64,000 nt of DNA, from the NCBI GenBank assembly GCA_036389315.1, contig DASVQF010000032.1:100070-164069 (forward strand), given 5' to 3'. Source of the DNA: DASQYE01 sp036389315 (lineage in GTDB: Bacteria > Acidobacteriota > Blastocatellia > Pyrinomonadales > Pyrinomonadaceae). Of this stretch, positions 47,269 through 56,515 are shown piece after piece. How positions within the stretch are numbered: the first letter of the stretch is position 1; each line of letters begins with the position of its first letter. The position numbers were made by a program, and so were the translations under genes. Below the pieces are notes generated by a model, which saw only the letters and a program-made list of their open reading frames with translations, searched no databases and was not told the DNA's origin.

Positions 47269-48633
47269 TCATCCCTTCGCCGGTCGCGCGGGCAGCTCTA
47301 TGGAGACGCGCAGGCCGCCTCGCTCCGGGCTCTCAAGCTCGACCGTGCCGCCGATGGCGTCTATCAGGCGGCGCGCGATGACCAGGCCCAGCTCGTTCAT
47401 GCTGGTGGCCGCTTCGCTCGGAGCATCTACGTCAACGGGCTCGAACACACGCGACATATCCAGGAGCCTTTCGCCCTGATCCTCTATACTGATGCGGTAG
47501 CGCAGGGGGGCGGCGCACTCTACGTGGACGCGGATGGTCTCGCCGGCAGGGCTGCGGCCGATGGCGTGCGCCAGAAAATTGTAGAGCACCTGACGGAGCT
47601 TGCCCTCGTCGGAAACGATAGTGCCGATGTTGGGCCCATACTGGCAGTCCACCTTCACGTCCTGCTTCTGGGCCAGGCGGGCGACGGCCGTGCAGGATTC
47701 GCGGAGCGCCTGTCTGAGCGAGAACTCGTGCAGGAACAGCTCCGTCTGCCCGGCTTCGAGCCGCGAGAGATCGACGAGCTGGTTCAGGCTCGACTGCAAT
47801 TGCTGCCCCGACGACTGAATCTTTTCACAAAAGCGCCGCTGCGTATCGCTCAGGTCTTCGTGATCGAGCAGAATCTCCGTGAAGCCCAGGATGGAGGTCA
47901 AGGGCGTACGCAGCTCGTGCGACATGCGCGCCAGGAAAAGCGAGCGGTAACGCGAGACGCGCTGCAACTCGCGGTTGGCCTCTTCCAGGTCGCGGCTCCG
48001 CTGCTGTAACTCTTCGACCAGGTGCTCTATGCGCTCATGCTGCTCGTGCAGGGCGGCCGCGCGCCGGGCATTGCCGACGGCGATGACAATCGGCGCGGCG
48101 ATAAAGCGAATGCCGTCGAGGGCCGCGCGCAGGCGTTCGGGGTAGACGGTGACGGCTATGAGCGCGCCGACCAGCGTGCCGCGCGCGTGAATCGGCACGG
48201 CCACGCCGGCATAGAGCCCGGCCTGTTTGAGCGCCTGCCGGTACTCCGGCTCCTCCGTGCCCGTCTCCCTTTCGTCCAGCCAGACCTGCAATTCGCGCCC
48301 GGCGTGCTCGACCGTCTGGGCCAACAGGTCTCCGACGCGACGCGCGTGGGCTTCGTCGAAATGCTCGTGCGTGTGCTGCGCGCTCTGGACGAGGCGTCCC
48401 TGCTCGTCGCGCAGGTAGATGATGATGCAGCACAAATCCCAGTGGCGCAGCAGCATCTCCGAGAAGGCCGCGCAGACATCCGAAGGGGTGCTGACGGTAG
48501 GCGAGAAGGTCTGCGTGTAGAAGAGATCGACAATCTCGGCGCTCAAAGCGTGCAGCTCGCTGCGGGGCGCTTCGGTGCCGTTCGTCGCTTCCTCTGCCGA
48601 CAGGGCTACTTTGTCTGTGACCTGCTCGTTCAT
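47269..48633 (-). CDS. GAF-domain sensor histidine kinase with atypical ATP site
   Basis: Residues about 25-190 read as a GAF-type sensor (LRDEQGRLVQSAQHTH, GLYAGVAVPIHARGTLVGALIAV), then a coiled coil (HEQHERIEHLVEELQQRSRDLEEANRELQ), HisKA with the phospho-acceptor H239 in FLARMSHELRTPLTSILG, and a HATPase-like region. In the latter the N-box reads LYNFLAHAIGRSP with His where Asn usually stands, and the G1 region reads EDQGERL instead of DxGxG. It is cytoplasmic by sequence. Start ATG 48633 (a TTG one codon earlier is less likely). No response regulator is adjacent. Confidence 0.85.
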   Translation of the reverse strand: MNEQVTDKVALSAEEATNGTEAPRSELHALSAEIVDLFYTQTFSPTVSTPSDVCAAFSEMLLRHWDLCCIIIYLRDEQGRLVQSAQHTHEHFDEAHARRVGDLLAQTVEHAGRELQVWLDERETGTEEPEYRQALKQAGLYAGVAVPIHARGTLVGALIAVTVYPERLRAALDGIRFIAAPIVIAVGNARRAAALHEQHERIEHLVEELQQRSRDLEEANRELQRVSRYRSLFLARMSHELRTPLTSILGFTEILLDHEDLSDTQRRFCEKIQSSGQQLQSSLNQLVDLSRLEAGQTELFLHEFSLRQALRESCTAVARLAQKQDVKVDCQYGPNIGTIVSDEGKLRQVLYNFLAHAIGRSPAGETIRVHVECAAPLRYRISIEDQGERLLDMSRVFEPVDVDAPSEAATSMNELGLVIARRLIDAIGGTVELESPERGGLRVSIELPARPAKG

Positions 48634-48989
48634 CAATGCATGGTGCGGCCCGTTACGCTCTCGGAGCGCGAGCGAACCGGCGACCGCTTAACTGACGTTT
48701 AAAAGATTTCGTTGGAGAAAATATAGAGCGCCGGATACGTCAGTGTCAAAGAGTGAGCGAAGCCCCCGCGTTTCCATCGCAAATCGGCCCCGGGGCGCGA
48801 CCTAACGGGCCGCCGCCGCCCGCTCAAATCTTTCATATTCTCAAACGACGGCGGCGTACGTTATGATGTTTGAGGAGGGTGAAGGCTCTTCAAGCTTCCC
48901 CTTTGCGGCTTCGGCCCCGGAAGGTCACAATGGCCGCCCGGGCAGTAGCAGCAGCACTCGCTCTCTTCCACTTCCAGAGTCCCTTGCAC
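48634..48989. other. Divergent intergenic region, 356 bases
   Basis: Separates the histidine kinase from the PATAN-DnaJ-TPR gene. In-frame sequence upstream of 48990 exists but reads as Arg/Pro/Ala-rich and not protein-like. Nothing else gene-like is seen, and I found no clear promoter boxes. Confidence 0.5.
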
Positions 48990-50597
48990 ATGAACGGTCA
49001 ACTGTCCGAGCACCCGCTCGCCGAGCTTATCTCCGAAATAGCGGCAACAGGTTTATCAGGCTCCTTACGCCTGACGCGCGACCGCGTCAAGGTCGCCGTC
49101 TACTTCGAGGAGGGCGGCATCGTCTACGCCGCTTCCAACCTGCGCCCGCACCGCCTGTCGGAATGTGCGCGGCGCTGGAACGTCGAAGCAGTGCAGCGCC
49201 TTGCCGCCGCGCGCGAGAATATTTCGGACATGGAGCTGGGGCTTGCGCTGGTGGCGGGCGGCGACCTCTCCCGCGCGGAGTTTGAAGAGCTGCTCGCGCG
49301 ACAGGCCGTCGAGGTGTTGCGCCCGGCGCTGCTCTGGACGACGGGCGGCTGGGATTTTGACCCGCGCGTACGCCTCACAATCGAAGTTCAGTCCAGGGTC
49401 GAAGTCAAAGAGCTTTTGATGGAGACGGCCAGGCGTCTGCCGCCGGACTTCATCGCCACGCGATTTAAAGCCGAAGAGGAAAAGCTCGTGCCGACGGGCT
49501 CGCTCGCCAACGGCTTGCAGCTTTTGCCCGTCGAAGGCTTCGTTCTTTCGCGCGTTGACGCGCCCATCCTTTTATCCGAGCTGACGGCCATCAGCGCAAT
49601 TCCTGAAGCCGAGACCTTGCAGGCGCTCTACGCCCTCGTGCTCGGCGGCTTCCTCTCCCGCTCGGGCGCGCAGCAAGCCTTCACGGCCGAGCAGGCGGCC
49701 AAAGCGCGCGCCGTCAAGCCTCCCACGGCGAGGGTCGTTCCAGCGCCAGGGATGACCCTCTCGAAATTCACATCGCCCGCCCAGCAAGCCGCTGAGACGC
49801 AGGCCGCGCCTGCGAAGACGGAGCACCAGCAGAATGACGTAGAGATACTGTTCGCACGCCTGGACGACGCCGAGAATTACTACCAGGTGCTAGACCTCAG
49901 CCGCGACGCCGAGGCGAGCGAGATCAAGCGCGCCTATCACGGACTGGCCAAGCGCTTTCACCCCGACCGCTTCCACAAGGACACAGACCCGACGGTCTAT
50001 GCCCGCGTCGAAGATGCTTTCGCGCGCATCTCGCAGGCTTACGAGACGCTCAAGGATCAGCAGATGCGCGCCGCCTATGACCGCAGCCTGGCCCAATCCT
50101 CAAAGGCAGGCCCGCCCAAGTCGTCGCCCCCGCCGCCGACGCCCAAACAGGAGCCGCAGAGACCGGCTGCCAAGACTGCGACCCAGACGAGCGCCGCGCC
50201 CCCGTCAATGCCCTGGGCCAAACAGTCGCCGGGCGCGTCCAAGCCCGAAGCGATACACCAGCAGGGCATAGCGGCTTTGCAACAGGGCAACCTGACCCTG
50301 GCGCTCTCGTTCCTGGGCGAGGCGGCGCGGCTTCAGCCGAAGATGGCGCGTTACCGCGCTCAATACGGCCGCGCGCTCGCGGCAGGCGCGCAGACCGGAC
50401 ATCAGGCCGAAGCGGAATTCAAGGCCGCCATCGAACTCGACAAAAATAACGTCTATTATCGCGTGATGCTGGCCAGGCTCTACGCCGAGATGAACATGCT
50501 CAGGCGGGCCCAGAGCGAGCTTGAGCGCGCGCTCGCCATTGACCCGCAGAGCGAATCGGCCCGCCTGCTGCTCGACAAACTGAAGGGCAAAGGGTAA
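48990..50597 (+). CDS. DUF4388/PATAN-DnaJ-TPR fusion protein
   Basis: Domains in order: an N-terminal DUF4388 (PATAN) region starting MNGQLSEHPLAELISEIAATGLSG; a linker; a J domain with HPD at H324-D326 (YHGLAKRFHPDRFHK) preceded by YYQVLDLSRDAEASEIKRAY; a Pro/Gln-rich linker; and C-terminal TPRs (GIAALQQGNLTLALSFLGEA, ELDKNNVYYRVMLARLYAEMNM). J domains stimulate Hsp70 ATPase and PATAN domains occur in gliding and signalling proteins. The start at 48990 is where the PATAN pattern begins; earlier starts were rejected. No signal peptide or membrane segment. A chaperone-adaptor role is inferred. Confidence 0.85.
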   Translation: MNGQLSEHPLAELISEIAATGLSGSLRLTRDRVKVAVYFEEGGIVYAASNLRPHRLSECARRWNVEAVQRLAAARENISDMELGLALVAGGDLSRAEFEELLARQAVEVLRPALLWTTGGWDFDPRVRLTIEVQSRVEVKELLMETARRLPPDFIATRFKAEEEKLVPTGSLANGLQLLPVEGFVLSRVDAPILLSELTAISAIPEAETLQALYALVLGGFLSRSGAQQAFTAEQAAKARAVKPPTARVVPAPGMTLSKFTSPAQQAAETQAAPAKTEHQQNDVEILFARLDDAENYYQVLDLSRDAEASEIKRAYHGLAKRFHPDRFHKDTDPTVYARVEDAFARISQAYETLKDQQMRAAYDRSLAQSSKAGPPKSSPPPPTPKQEPQRPAAKTATQTSAAPPSMPWAKQSPGASKPEAIHQQGIAALQQGNLTLALSFLGEAARLQPKMARYRAQYGRALAAGAQTGHQAEAEFKAAIELDKNNVYYRVMLARLYAEMNMLRRAQSELERALAIDPQSESARLLLDKLKGKG

Positions 50598-50730
50598 AAA
50601 GAAAGGATGAATGAAAGAGAGAACACAGAAGTCAGAATAAAAGCTTTGCCTCTTGATTCTGAATTCTGAGTCCTGTGTTCTGACTCCTGCTTTCATCATT
50701 TCTTCAGCGCATCTCTTAAATTATTCGATC

Positions 50731-51441
50731 ATGGGAACACCTCAAATAGATTTCGCCGACAACGAGCGCGCCCTCGGCGAGGTCTTTCTCGAACTGGCCC
50801 TGGTGACAGACCATTTTGAAGTCTACGCCAATCCGCACGCGCTCAGGCTCGCCAGGCTGGCCGACGAGGTGGCCAAGCTCTTCAAGCTCGCGCGCCAGGA
50901 TCGCGCGTCGCTGCGGCTCGCCGCGCTCGCGCATGATATGGGCGAAGTCACTATGGAGCGCGATTACATCAAGCGGGCCGGAGAGCTGAGGGAAGAAGAG
51001 CGCCTAGACCTTGCGCGTCACCCCCTGATCGGCGAGCGCGAGGCGGCCCGCTCCGGCGCAGACCGTGGCGCGCAGCTCCTCGTGCGCTGGCATCAGGAAT
51101 GGTGGAACGGGATGGGCTACCCGGACGCCTTACAGCGCGAACAGATACCTCTGGCCGCTCGAATACTTCGCGTCGCCGACGCCTACGCGGCACTGACCGA
51201 TACGCGCCCCTTTCGTCCCGCGCGCACCGAGGAGGAAGCCCGCCGTCACCTGACCGAATGGGCCGGGCTCGAATTCGACCCGCGAGTCGTACAGGCTTTT
51301 CTCTCGCTCGAATCAATCGCAGAGCTTCGCTCCTACGCCGTCGTCGTGGGCCCACCGCAGGGGAACGGCAATCGGGAGTGGGAGCGCGCAGCGGGCGCGG
51401 CAGAGCGACCGCAGTCACCGCCGCCGACGATAGACGAGTGA
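50731..51441 (+). CDS. HD-GYP-like phosphohydrolase
   Basis: 236 aa. The HD metal site is AALAHDMGEV, then HPLIGERE and the long motif RWHQEWWNGMGYPDALQREQIPLAARILRVADAYAAL, matching HD-GYP proteins that break cyclic-di-GMP; the usual HHE is WHQE here. There is no sensor domain or signal peptide, and a Gly/Pro-rich tail ends the protein. ATG 50731 has no good box; the longer frame upstream is low quality. Possible c-di-GMP link is inferred. Confidence 0.8.
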   Translation: MGTPQIDFADNERALGEVFLELALVTDHFEVYANPHALRLARLADEVAKLFKLARQDRASLRLAALAHDMGEVTMERDYIKRAGELREEERLDLARHPLIGEREAARSGADRGAQLLVRWHQEWWNGMGYPDALQREQIPLAARILRVADAYAALTDTRPFRPARTEEEARRHLTEWAGLEFDPRVVQAFLSLESIAELRSYAVVVGPPQGNGNREWERAAGAAERPQSPPPTIDE

Positions 51442-51522
51442 AGAAGGCAAGAAGGCAAAAGTCTGGATGAAAAGCATGCTCTTTATCTTCTACTTTCTCC
51501 TTTTGCCCGAGCGAAGTTGACT

Positions 51523-52461
51523 ATGTACAAAGCCTCAAGCACGACGCCGAACGGCTGGCTCGCTTTTGAGCTGAGCGTGCTGCGTCGCCTGAAATTCCGC
51601 TCCGTCGCGCTCCCTTTCGGCGGCGAGCCCTACCTCGGCCTCTACCTGAAACACTGGGGCGTGCGCGTCTCTGCGAACGACCTGGCCCAGTGGTCATGGC
51701 TCAAAGCCATCGCTTACATCGAGAACAACACCGAGCGGTTGACGGAAGAAGAAGTCTCCGCGCTGATGGAAGACACTTACATGCCGCGCGACGCGCCCGG
51801 CAACCCGGCCCTGCGCCGCTGGTTCAACGAGACGGACGCGCTCTGGTTCGACAACCTGCGCGACGCGACCGGATACTTCACCTCACAGACCAAGCGCGCG
51901 CTTGCTCTGACGACGGGGATGCTCGTGGGCGATTACGTGCTCTCCTTCGACGACGAGACGCGCGGCCTGCGCCAGCCCCTCTCTTTGCCCGCCGTCTTCG
52001 AGCGCCTGTGGCGAGCCCAGGCTCAGCCCGTCAACAATTCGCAACGCAACACGAGCGCCAACATGGAGGCGCGCGAATTCCTCGCCCAACAGCACACAGA
52101 CCTCCTCTTCCTACGGTTGCCGCGTGCCAGCAACCAGCACGAGCGCCGCCGCAATACCCTATCGGCCTGGCGCGAGGAGTGGGTGCGCGGGGGCGAAGAT
52201 TTTTGGGATGAGATGGAGAGGCGCTGCGCCGGACGCCTCGGCGCTTATGCCGAGACCAAACAGCAATACCTGAGCTTCGTCGAAGACCTCCTGCAAACCG
52301 CCGCCCATCTTCCCGCCTGGGCCATCGCCTACACGGAGAACGGCTTCGTCTCCACCAGCGACCTCGTCGAATGCATCAACCGCGTGCGCAAGGTCGGAGC
52401 CGTCTACACAAAGGATTTCTCCGAGCTGATGGGCGCGCGCGCCTCGATCATCACGGCATAG
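51523..52461 (+). CDS. D12-class adenine methylase-like protein lacking DPPY
   Basis: A 312-aa protein with the pattern of D12-class DNA adenine methylases: a SAM-binding-like ALPFGGEPYLGLYLKHWG followed by VSANDLAQW, an arrangement like the FGG...NDL region of Dam-type enzymes. Where the catalytic DPPY is expected, after HTDLLFL (192-197), the sequence reads RLPRASN (198-204) instead. No DNA-binding target or restriction gene is nearby. It could be an inactive relative or use a different chemistry. ATG 51523 lies two codons after a TTG. Homology is read by eye. Confidence 0.62.
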   Translation: MYKASSTTPNGWLAFELSVLRRLKFRSVALPFGGEPYLGLYLKHWGVRVSANDLAQWSWLKAIAYIENNTERLTEEEVSALMEDTYMPRDAPGNPALRRWFNETDALWFDNLRDATGYFTSQTKRALALTTGMLVGDYVLSFDDETRGLRQPLSLPAVFERLWRAQAQPVNNSQRNTSANMEAREFLAQQHTDLLFLRLPRASNQHERRRNTLSAWREEWVRGGEDFWDEMERRCAGRLGAYAETKQQYLSFVEDLLQTAAHLPAWAIAYTENGFVSTSDLVECINRVRKVGAVYTKDFSELMGARASIITA

Positions 52462-52519
52462 CAAGTTATCATTGCCACCCGCTTGAATCCGACCTAAACA
52501 CTTGGCATGGTCTCCTTCG

Positions 52520-52729
52520 ATGGATTTCGAGATCGTCAGCGGAATTACGGATATTGCACCCATAGCCGCTGGTACAGGTGTTCGTGACCGCGCTCGCTTA
52601 CGCAAGCAGTATGGCAAAGGTAGATGGCGCAAGCTGAAAGGCGTTGCTAAAGTGAGCCTGACGAGTGGTAGGATACGCCTGGCTGAAGTTCACTGGTATG
52701 AGGCCCTGGCGTCAAGTTTTACTGCCTAA
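52520..52729 (+). CDS. Small protein, C-terminally altered
   Basis: 69 aa. The block GRGVRDRARLRKQYGKGRWRKLKGVAKV with a later RLAEVHWYEA resembles a common small basic protein family whose members usually continue HGIGRKEMK after WYEA. Here the sequence switches to LASSFTA and stops, overlapping the convergent phosphatase stop by 4 bases. So this copy looks truncated or rearranged at its end. Function unknown; the basic patch suggests nucleic-acid binding. Confidence 0.55.
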   Translation: MDFEIVSGITDIAPIAAGTGVRDRARLRKQYGKGRWRKLKGVAKVSLTSGRIRLAEVHWYEALASSFTA

Positions 52730-55014
52730 TTACTCTTCACAATCACGAGCGTCTGGTCGTCGTTTCTCTCGCGCGTGCCCGACCACTGGTCTATCTCCTG
52801 GAAGATGGCGCGCTGCATCTCTGCGGCCCCCACCTTTCTGTGTTTGACGGCGAGCTCCTTGAGCCGCCCTTCGCCGTATTCGATGCCGTCGGCGTTTTCG
52901 GCTTCGGTGATGCCGTCGGAGAAGATGAGCAGGAGGTCGTCTTTCCGGAGCTTGGCGGACGATTCTTCGTAGTTGGCCCAGTCGAAAGCGCCGACCATGA
53001 TGCCGCCCGTCGAGAGGCGCTCGACCGTGCCGCCCGCGCGCACCAGAAGCGGCGCATTGTGCCCCGCGTTGGTGTAGCGAAGCGTGCGCGTGCGCTCTTC
53101 GTAGATGGCCAGGAAAAGGGTCGCGAAACGGTTGGCATCCGTGCTCAGGCAGAGCTGCTCGTTGATGTTGGCGGTCATGCGCGAGACAGCGCCGTCCAGG
53201 CGAGCGTCTGCGACGACGTGGGCCAGGAGCGGGCTTCCTGCTGCTGATGCACCGCCGCTGCTTGCGGCCGAGACTGCCACGGCGCGCTCGGCCGTAGAGA
53301 GACGCTCGGCCGTGATGGTCGTCTGTGCGCGCAGCGCCGCCTGCAAATTCGACATCACGAGCGCAGCCGACACGCCCTTGCCCGAGACATCGCCCAGAGC
53401 GAGCGCGACTAAGCCGGGCGCGATCTCTATGTAATCGTAGTAATCGCCGGCCACGCCGCGCGCCGCGCGACAGTCGGCAGAGATATGAACTGTGCGCAGG
53501 TCGGGTGTGCGGCGCGGAAAAAGTTGGGCCTGGACTTCGGCGGCGATCTCGACTTCGCGCTCAAGGCGCTCGCGCTCGACCCTCTCATGCAGTAGGGATT
53601 CGATATTGGCCGCCATGTCGTTGAACGAGACGGCCAGCTCGCCTAGTTGATCTCGCGAGCGCACGCGGACGCGATGCGAGAAATCGCCGCGCTTGATGAA
53701 TTGCGTGGCGCGGTAGAGCTTATGCACAGTGCCGGTCACGGCGCGCGTGATCCAGGCGGCCGCCAGCAGCGCCATCAGCTCCAGCACCAGGAAGACGACC
53801 GCGATCATCGTCAGGGCTTTTCGCCAGGTCTCTCCGGCCGAGCTGCCGCCCCAGAACTGTTGGCCCGCCACGGCCCAAGACCAGTCGAATAGAAAGCCTA
53901 TGTTCTCCCTCGTCTCGCCGCTCATCCAGTTGGTCGTGGAGAGTATGACCGGGTACTTCGTTCCGCTGAGCGGCTCGCCGAACTGATCCGTGCGGACAAG
54001 CTCCTCGGCGCGGCGCTCAAGCCCCTCTTCATCCGAGGCCGTGCTTTGCGGCTGGCCGCTTCCATTTCGCTGAGCTGCGCGGACGGCACTCTGCGAAGCC
54101 TGTCGGCCCAGCTCCGGGTTGACGAAGAAGGGTCTCAGGTAGATGCCGCTCGTCTCGCGCTGCTGCTCGACGAAGGCGCGGCTGATGGGCACGACCAGGA
54201 GCACGGCAAAGGGCCTGCCGCTGCGTTGCCCGCGCACGAGCGCGCGCACGGATGCGGAGGCGAACCCCTGCTTTTCGTTCGCGGGCGGGGCAAAGGCCAG
54301 GCCCTTCCACACGTCGCGCCCGCGCAGCCACTCCGGCAAAGCAGCGCCCACAGCAGGCTCGTCCGTCCCTAGAGCGCGCGTCGTCTCATCACTTGGTTCG
54401 CTCGTGAACTTGGCCGCCCCCTTGTGCCCGACGCTCTGCGCGTCTTCGCCTTCGGGGGCAGCCTGCCACAAAGCCACGCGCGCTCCCGGCAGAGAGGACT
54501 GAAGCAGCGCCGTCCGCTCATCCAGCCAGCTCTGAACTTGAGCGTCGGTTGTCGCGGGCGGCAGGCGCGAGAACGATTCGGCAAGCGAGCGCGCATTCAT
54601 CTGCGTCTGCCGCTCCGTGGCGTTGAGCTGCGCCGTGATGATGCGCGCCATGGCCTGGCCCGAGCCGCCGAAAGCCGAGAGGAGCCCGAGCAGCACAAGC
54701 AGCACAATCGGCGTCAGTCCGACGAAGAGATAAGTAATGACCAGGCGGCGGCGAACCCTCCACAGCAGTCGGCGCTTGAGCCACCTGAGCGCCTTCAGAC
54801 CGTAATAGAGGAGCGTGAAGCAGACCAGGATGAAAGCGGCAGCGCCGAGCGCCGTCCTCATAAACGAGAGTCTGTCAAGCACGCTCTTATCACGCACTAT
54901 CAGCCAGAGCGAGAAGACGAGCGCGGCCGCCATCGCCACACGCGGCATCACTGCGCGCAGACGATCACGCACGCGCCCGGCCACTCGCCTCAATTTAATA
55001 GTGGTTGCCCTCAT
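52726..55014 (-). CDS. SpoIIE-family protein phosphatase with HAMP domain
   Basis: A 762-aa membrane protein. TM segments lie near residues 25-45, 52-75, 95-115 and about 415-440. The extracytoplasmic loop (120-410) is a sensor-like region. A HAMP domain (TRAVTGTVHKLYRATQFIKRGDFSHRVRVR) precedes the SpoIIE/PP2C phosphatase, with GVAGDYYDYIEI, ALGDVSGKGVSAALVMSNLQA and LIFSDGITEAENADG supplying metal-binding aspartates. It likely dephosphorylates an anti-sigma-antagonist-like partner, none of which is adjacent. ATG 55014 has AAAGGG. The call is firm. Confidence 0.9.
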   Translation of the reverse strand: MRATTIKLRRVAGRVRDRLRAVMPRVAMAAALVFSLWLIVRDKSVLDRLSFMRTALGAAAFILVCFTLLYYGLKALRWLKRRLLWRVRRRLVITYLFVGLTPIVLLVLLGLLSAFGGSGQAMARIITAQLNATERQTQMNARSLAESFSRLPPATTDAQVQSWLDERTALLQSSLPGARVALWQAAPEGEDAQSVGHKGAAKFTSEPSDETTRALGTDEPAVGAALPEWLRGRDVWKGLAFAPPANEKQGFASASVRALVRGQRSGRPFAVLLVVPISRAFVEQQRETSGIYLRPFFVNPELGRQASQSAVRAAQRNGSGQPQSTASDEEGLERRAEELVRTDQFGEPLSGTKYPVILSTTNWMSGETRENIGFLFDWSWAVAGQQFWGGSSAGETWRKALTMIAVVFLVLELMALLAAAWITRAVTGTVHKLYRATQFIKRGDFSHRVRVRSRDQLGELAVSFNDMAANIESLLHERVERERLEREVEIAAEVQAQLFPRRTPDLRTVHISADCRAARGVAGDYYDYIEIAPGLVALALGDVSGKGVSAALVMSNLQAALRAQTTITAERLSTAERAVAVSAASSGGASAAGSPLLAHVVADARLDGAVSRMTANINEQLCLSTDANRFATLFLAIYEERTRTLRYTNAGHNAPLLVRAGGTVERLSTGGIMVGAFDWANYEESSAKLRKDDLLLIFSDGITEAENADGIEYGEGRLKELAVKHRKVGAAEMQRAIFQEIDQWSGTRERNDDQTLVIVKSN

Positions 55015-55073
55015 GCCCTTTCGGTCAATTCAAAATCTAACCTCCCAATACGTGCGGCGGCTCACTCAGGGTT

Positions 55074-56423
55074 TCACCCCGTAGATACTAGCACGCCTTT
55101 CTCGGCCTCCGCTTCGCCCGCCGTCGTTTCAGTCGCGCGCGGCAGGCGCAGCTTGCCGAAAGCGAAAAGCAGCAGCCACATCACGCCGGGGCTCGCCGAG
55201 AGCAGCCCCGAGATGAGCGTCAGCGTGCGCGGCGAGATCGCGCGCAGCGACCAGCCCGCGAGCATCAGCGAGATGCTCATCACCATTATCTCGGCCGCAC
55301 GATCCGTCGTGAACACTCTTCCGCGCAAGCCGTCGGGCAGCATACGCATCATCAGCGTCTCCTGCACGGCGAACTCCACGGCCACCAGCACGCGCGAGAT
55401 GAAGATCATCACACCGGCCAGCCACAGCGTCGGCATCAGTCCGGCGACGGCGAAGAAGATGCCGTGCCCGATGAGCATCCATCCCATGAAGCGGGCCGTC
55501 ACATTATGCAGCTCGACGTGCGCGCCGACCCGCCGCGCGAGCATCATGCCGATAAAGAGTCCTGCGCCCGACACAGTGTAGAGCAGCGCGACATTAGCAT
55601 CCGCCTGCGCGCGGCTTGCTCCGTCAAAGACCAGCGCGCCCAACCGATCATAGATCAGGTTGATGGCTCCGCCGCCCGTCGCCCACAGAATGTTGACGCC
55701 GATCAGAGCGAACACGAGCCTGTGCCGCACTATGTAGGCCCAGCCCTCGCGCACGTCCGCAAAGACGCGCAGGCGACTGCGCCTTCCTTCTACAGCCTCC
55801 GCGCCTCTCGCGTCCGTTTTCGGCTCTTCCCTCATCTCCCGTTCCGGAATCAACCAGACGGAATAGGCCGAGACCAGGAAAGAGAGAGCGTCCACGACGA
55901 AGGCCGCCGTGTAGCCGAAGCGCGCCGCCGTCGCACCGCCGAGCGCGGCCCCCGCCGAGCTGAGCAGGAAGCGCGACGAGAACATCAGAGCGTTGGCCGC
56001 CAGCAACCCCTGGTCGCCCGCCAGATTCGGCACGGCAGCATTCTTGCCAGCCTCGAACAGCGCCCCCAGCAGCGAAGAGATGATCGTGCAGGTGTAAGCT
56101 ATCCAGAGGTCTTCGGGCCCTTTGACCAGCAGGAAGCCGAGCACTATGACGGCTCGGCCGAGGTCTGCCGAGATCATCACCGTGCGCCGGCTCAAGCGGT
56201 CAACGAAGGCCCCGGCCAGCGGCGCAAACAGAGCGAACGGCGCGAGCCGCAGGAAGACCAGGATGGCAGTCGCTTCGGCCGCGCCGCCCGAAGCCGCCCG
56301 CACCAGGCCGAGCACGGCTATGAAGTCGAACCAACTGCCCAGCTCGGACACGACCTGCCCCGTCAACAAACGCCTGAACGAGCGCTTGCCCCTCAACAGT
56401 TGCCAGTAGGTTAAGGAAGCCAT
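55074..56423 (-). CDS. MFS transporter (MFS_3-like exporter)
   Basis: 449 aa with 12 predicted membrane helices and the MFS motif A-like sequence GAFVDRLSRRTVMI between helices 2 and 3. A charged loop splits the halves near residues 200-220 (EREMREEPKTDARGAEAVEG). Similar to enterobactin-exporter-like MFS members. It is preceded by GAGAGGTGA and ATG 56423, 59 bases before the phosphatase gene. Substrate unknown. Confidence 0.88.
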   Translation of the reverse strand: MASLTYWQLLRGKRSFRRLLTGQVVSELGSWFDFIAVLGLVRAASGGAAEATAILVFLRLAPFALFAPLAGAFVDRLSRRTVMISADLGRAVIVLGFLLVKGPEDLWIAYTCTIISSLLGALFEAGKNAAVPNLAGDQGLLAANALMFSSRFLLSSAGAALGGATAARFGYTAAFVVDALSFLVSAYSVWLIPEREMREEPKTDARGAEAVEGRRSRLRVFADVREGWAYIVRHRLVFALIGVNILWATGGGAINLIYDRLGALVFDGASRAQADANVALLYTVSGAGLFIGMMLARRVGAHVELHNVTARFMGWMLIGHGIFFAVAGLMPTLWLAGVMIFISRVLVAVEFAVQETLMMRMLPDGLRGRVFTTDRAAEIMVMSISLMLAGWSLRAISPRTLTLISGLLSASPGVMWLLLFAFGKLRLPRATETTAGEAEAEKGVLVSTG

Positions 56424-56453
56424 AACTCACCTCTCACGAAAACCCAATGAAAA

Positions 56454-56482
56454 GAGCCGCCGGATTTAAGTCCTGGCGGCTC
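56454..56482 (-). terminator. Rho-independent terminator for the enoyl-CoA hydratase gene
   Basis: On the minus strand, GAGCCGCC and GGCGGCTC pair (8 bp, extended by TCC/GGA with a one-base bulge) and are followed by TTTTC. It lies between the hydratase stop (56516) and the MFS start (56423). Confidence 0.75.
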
Positions 56483-56515
56483 GCAGCCTTTCTCATAAAC
56501 TTGCGGGAAACTTCT

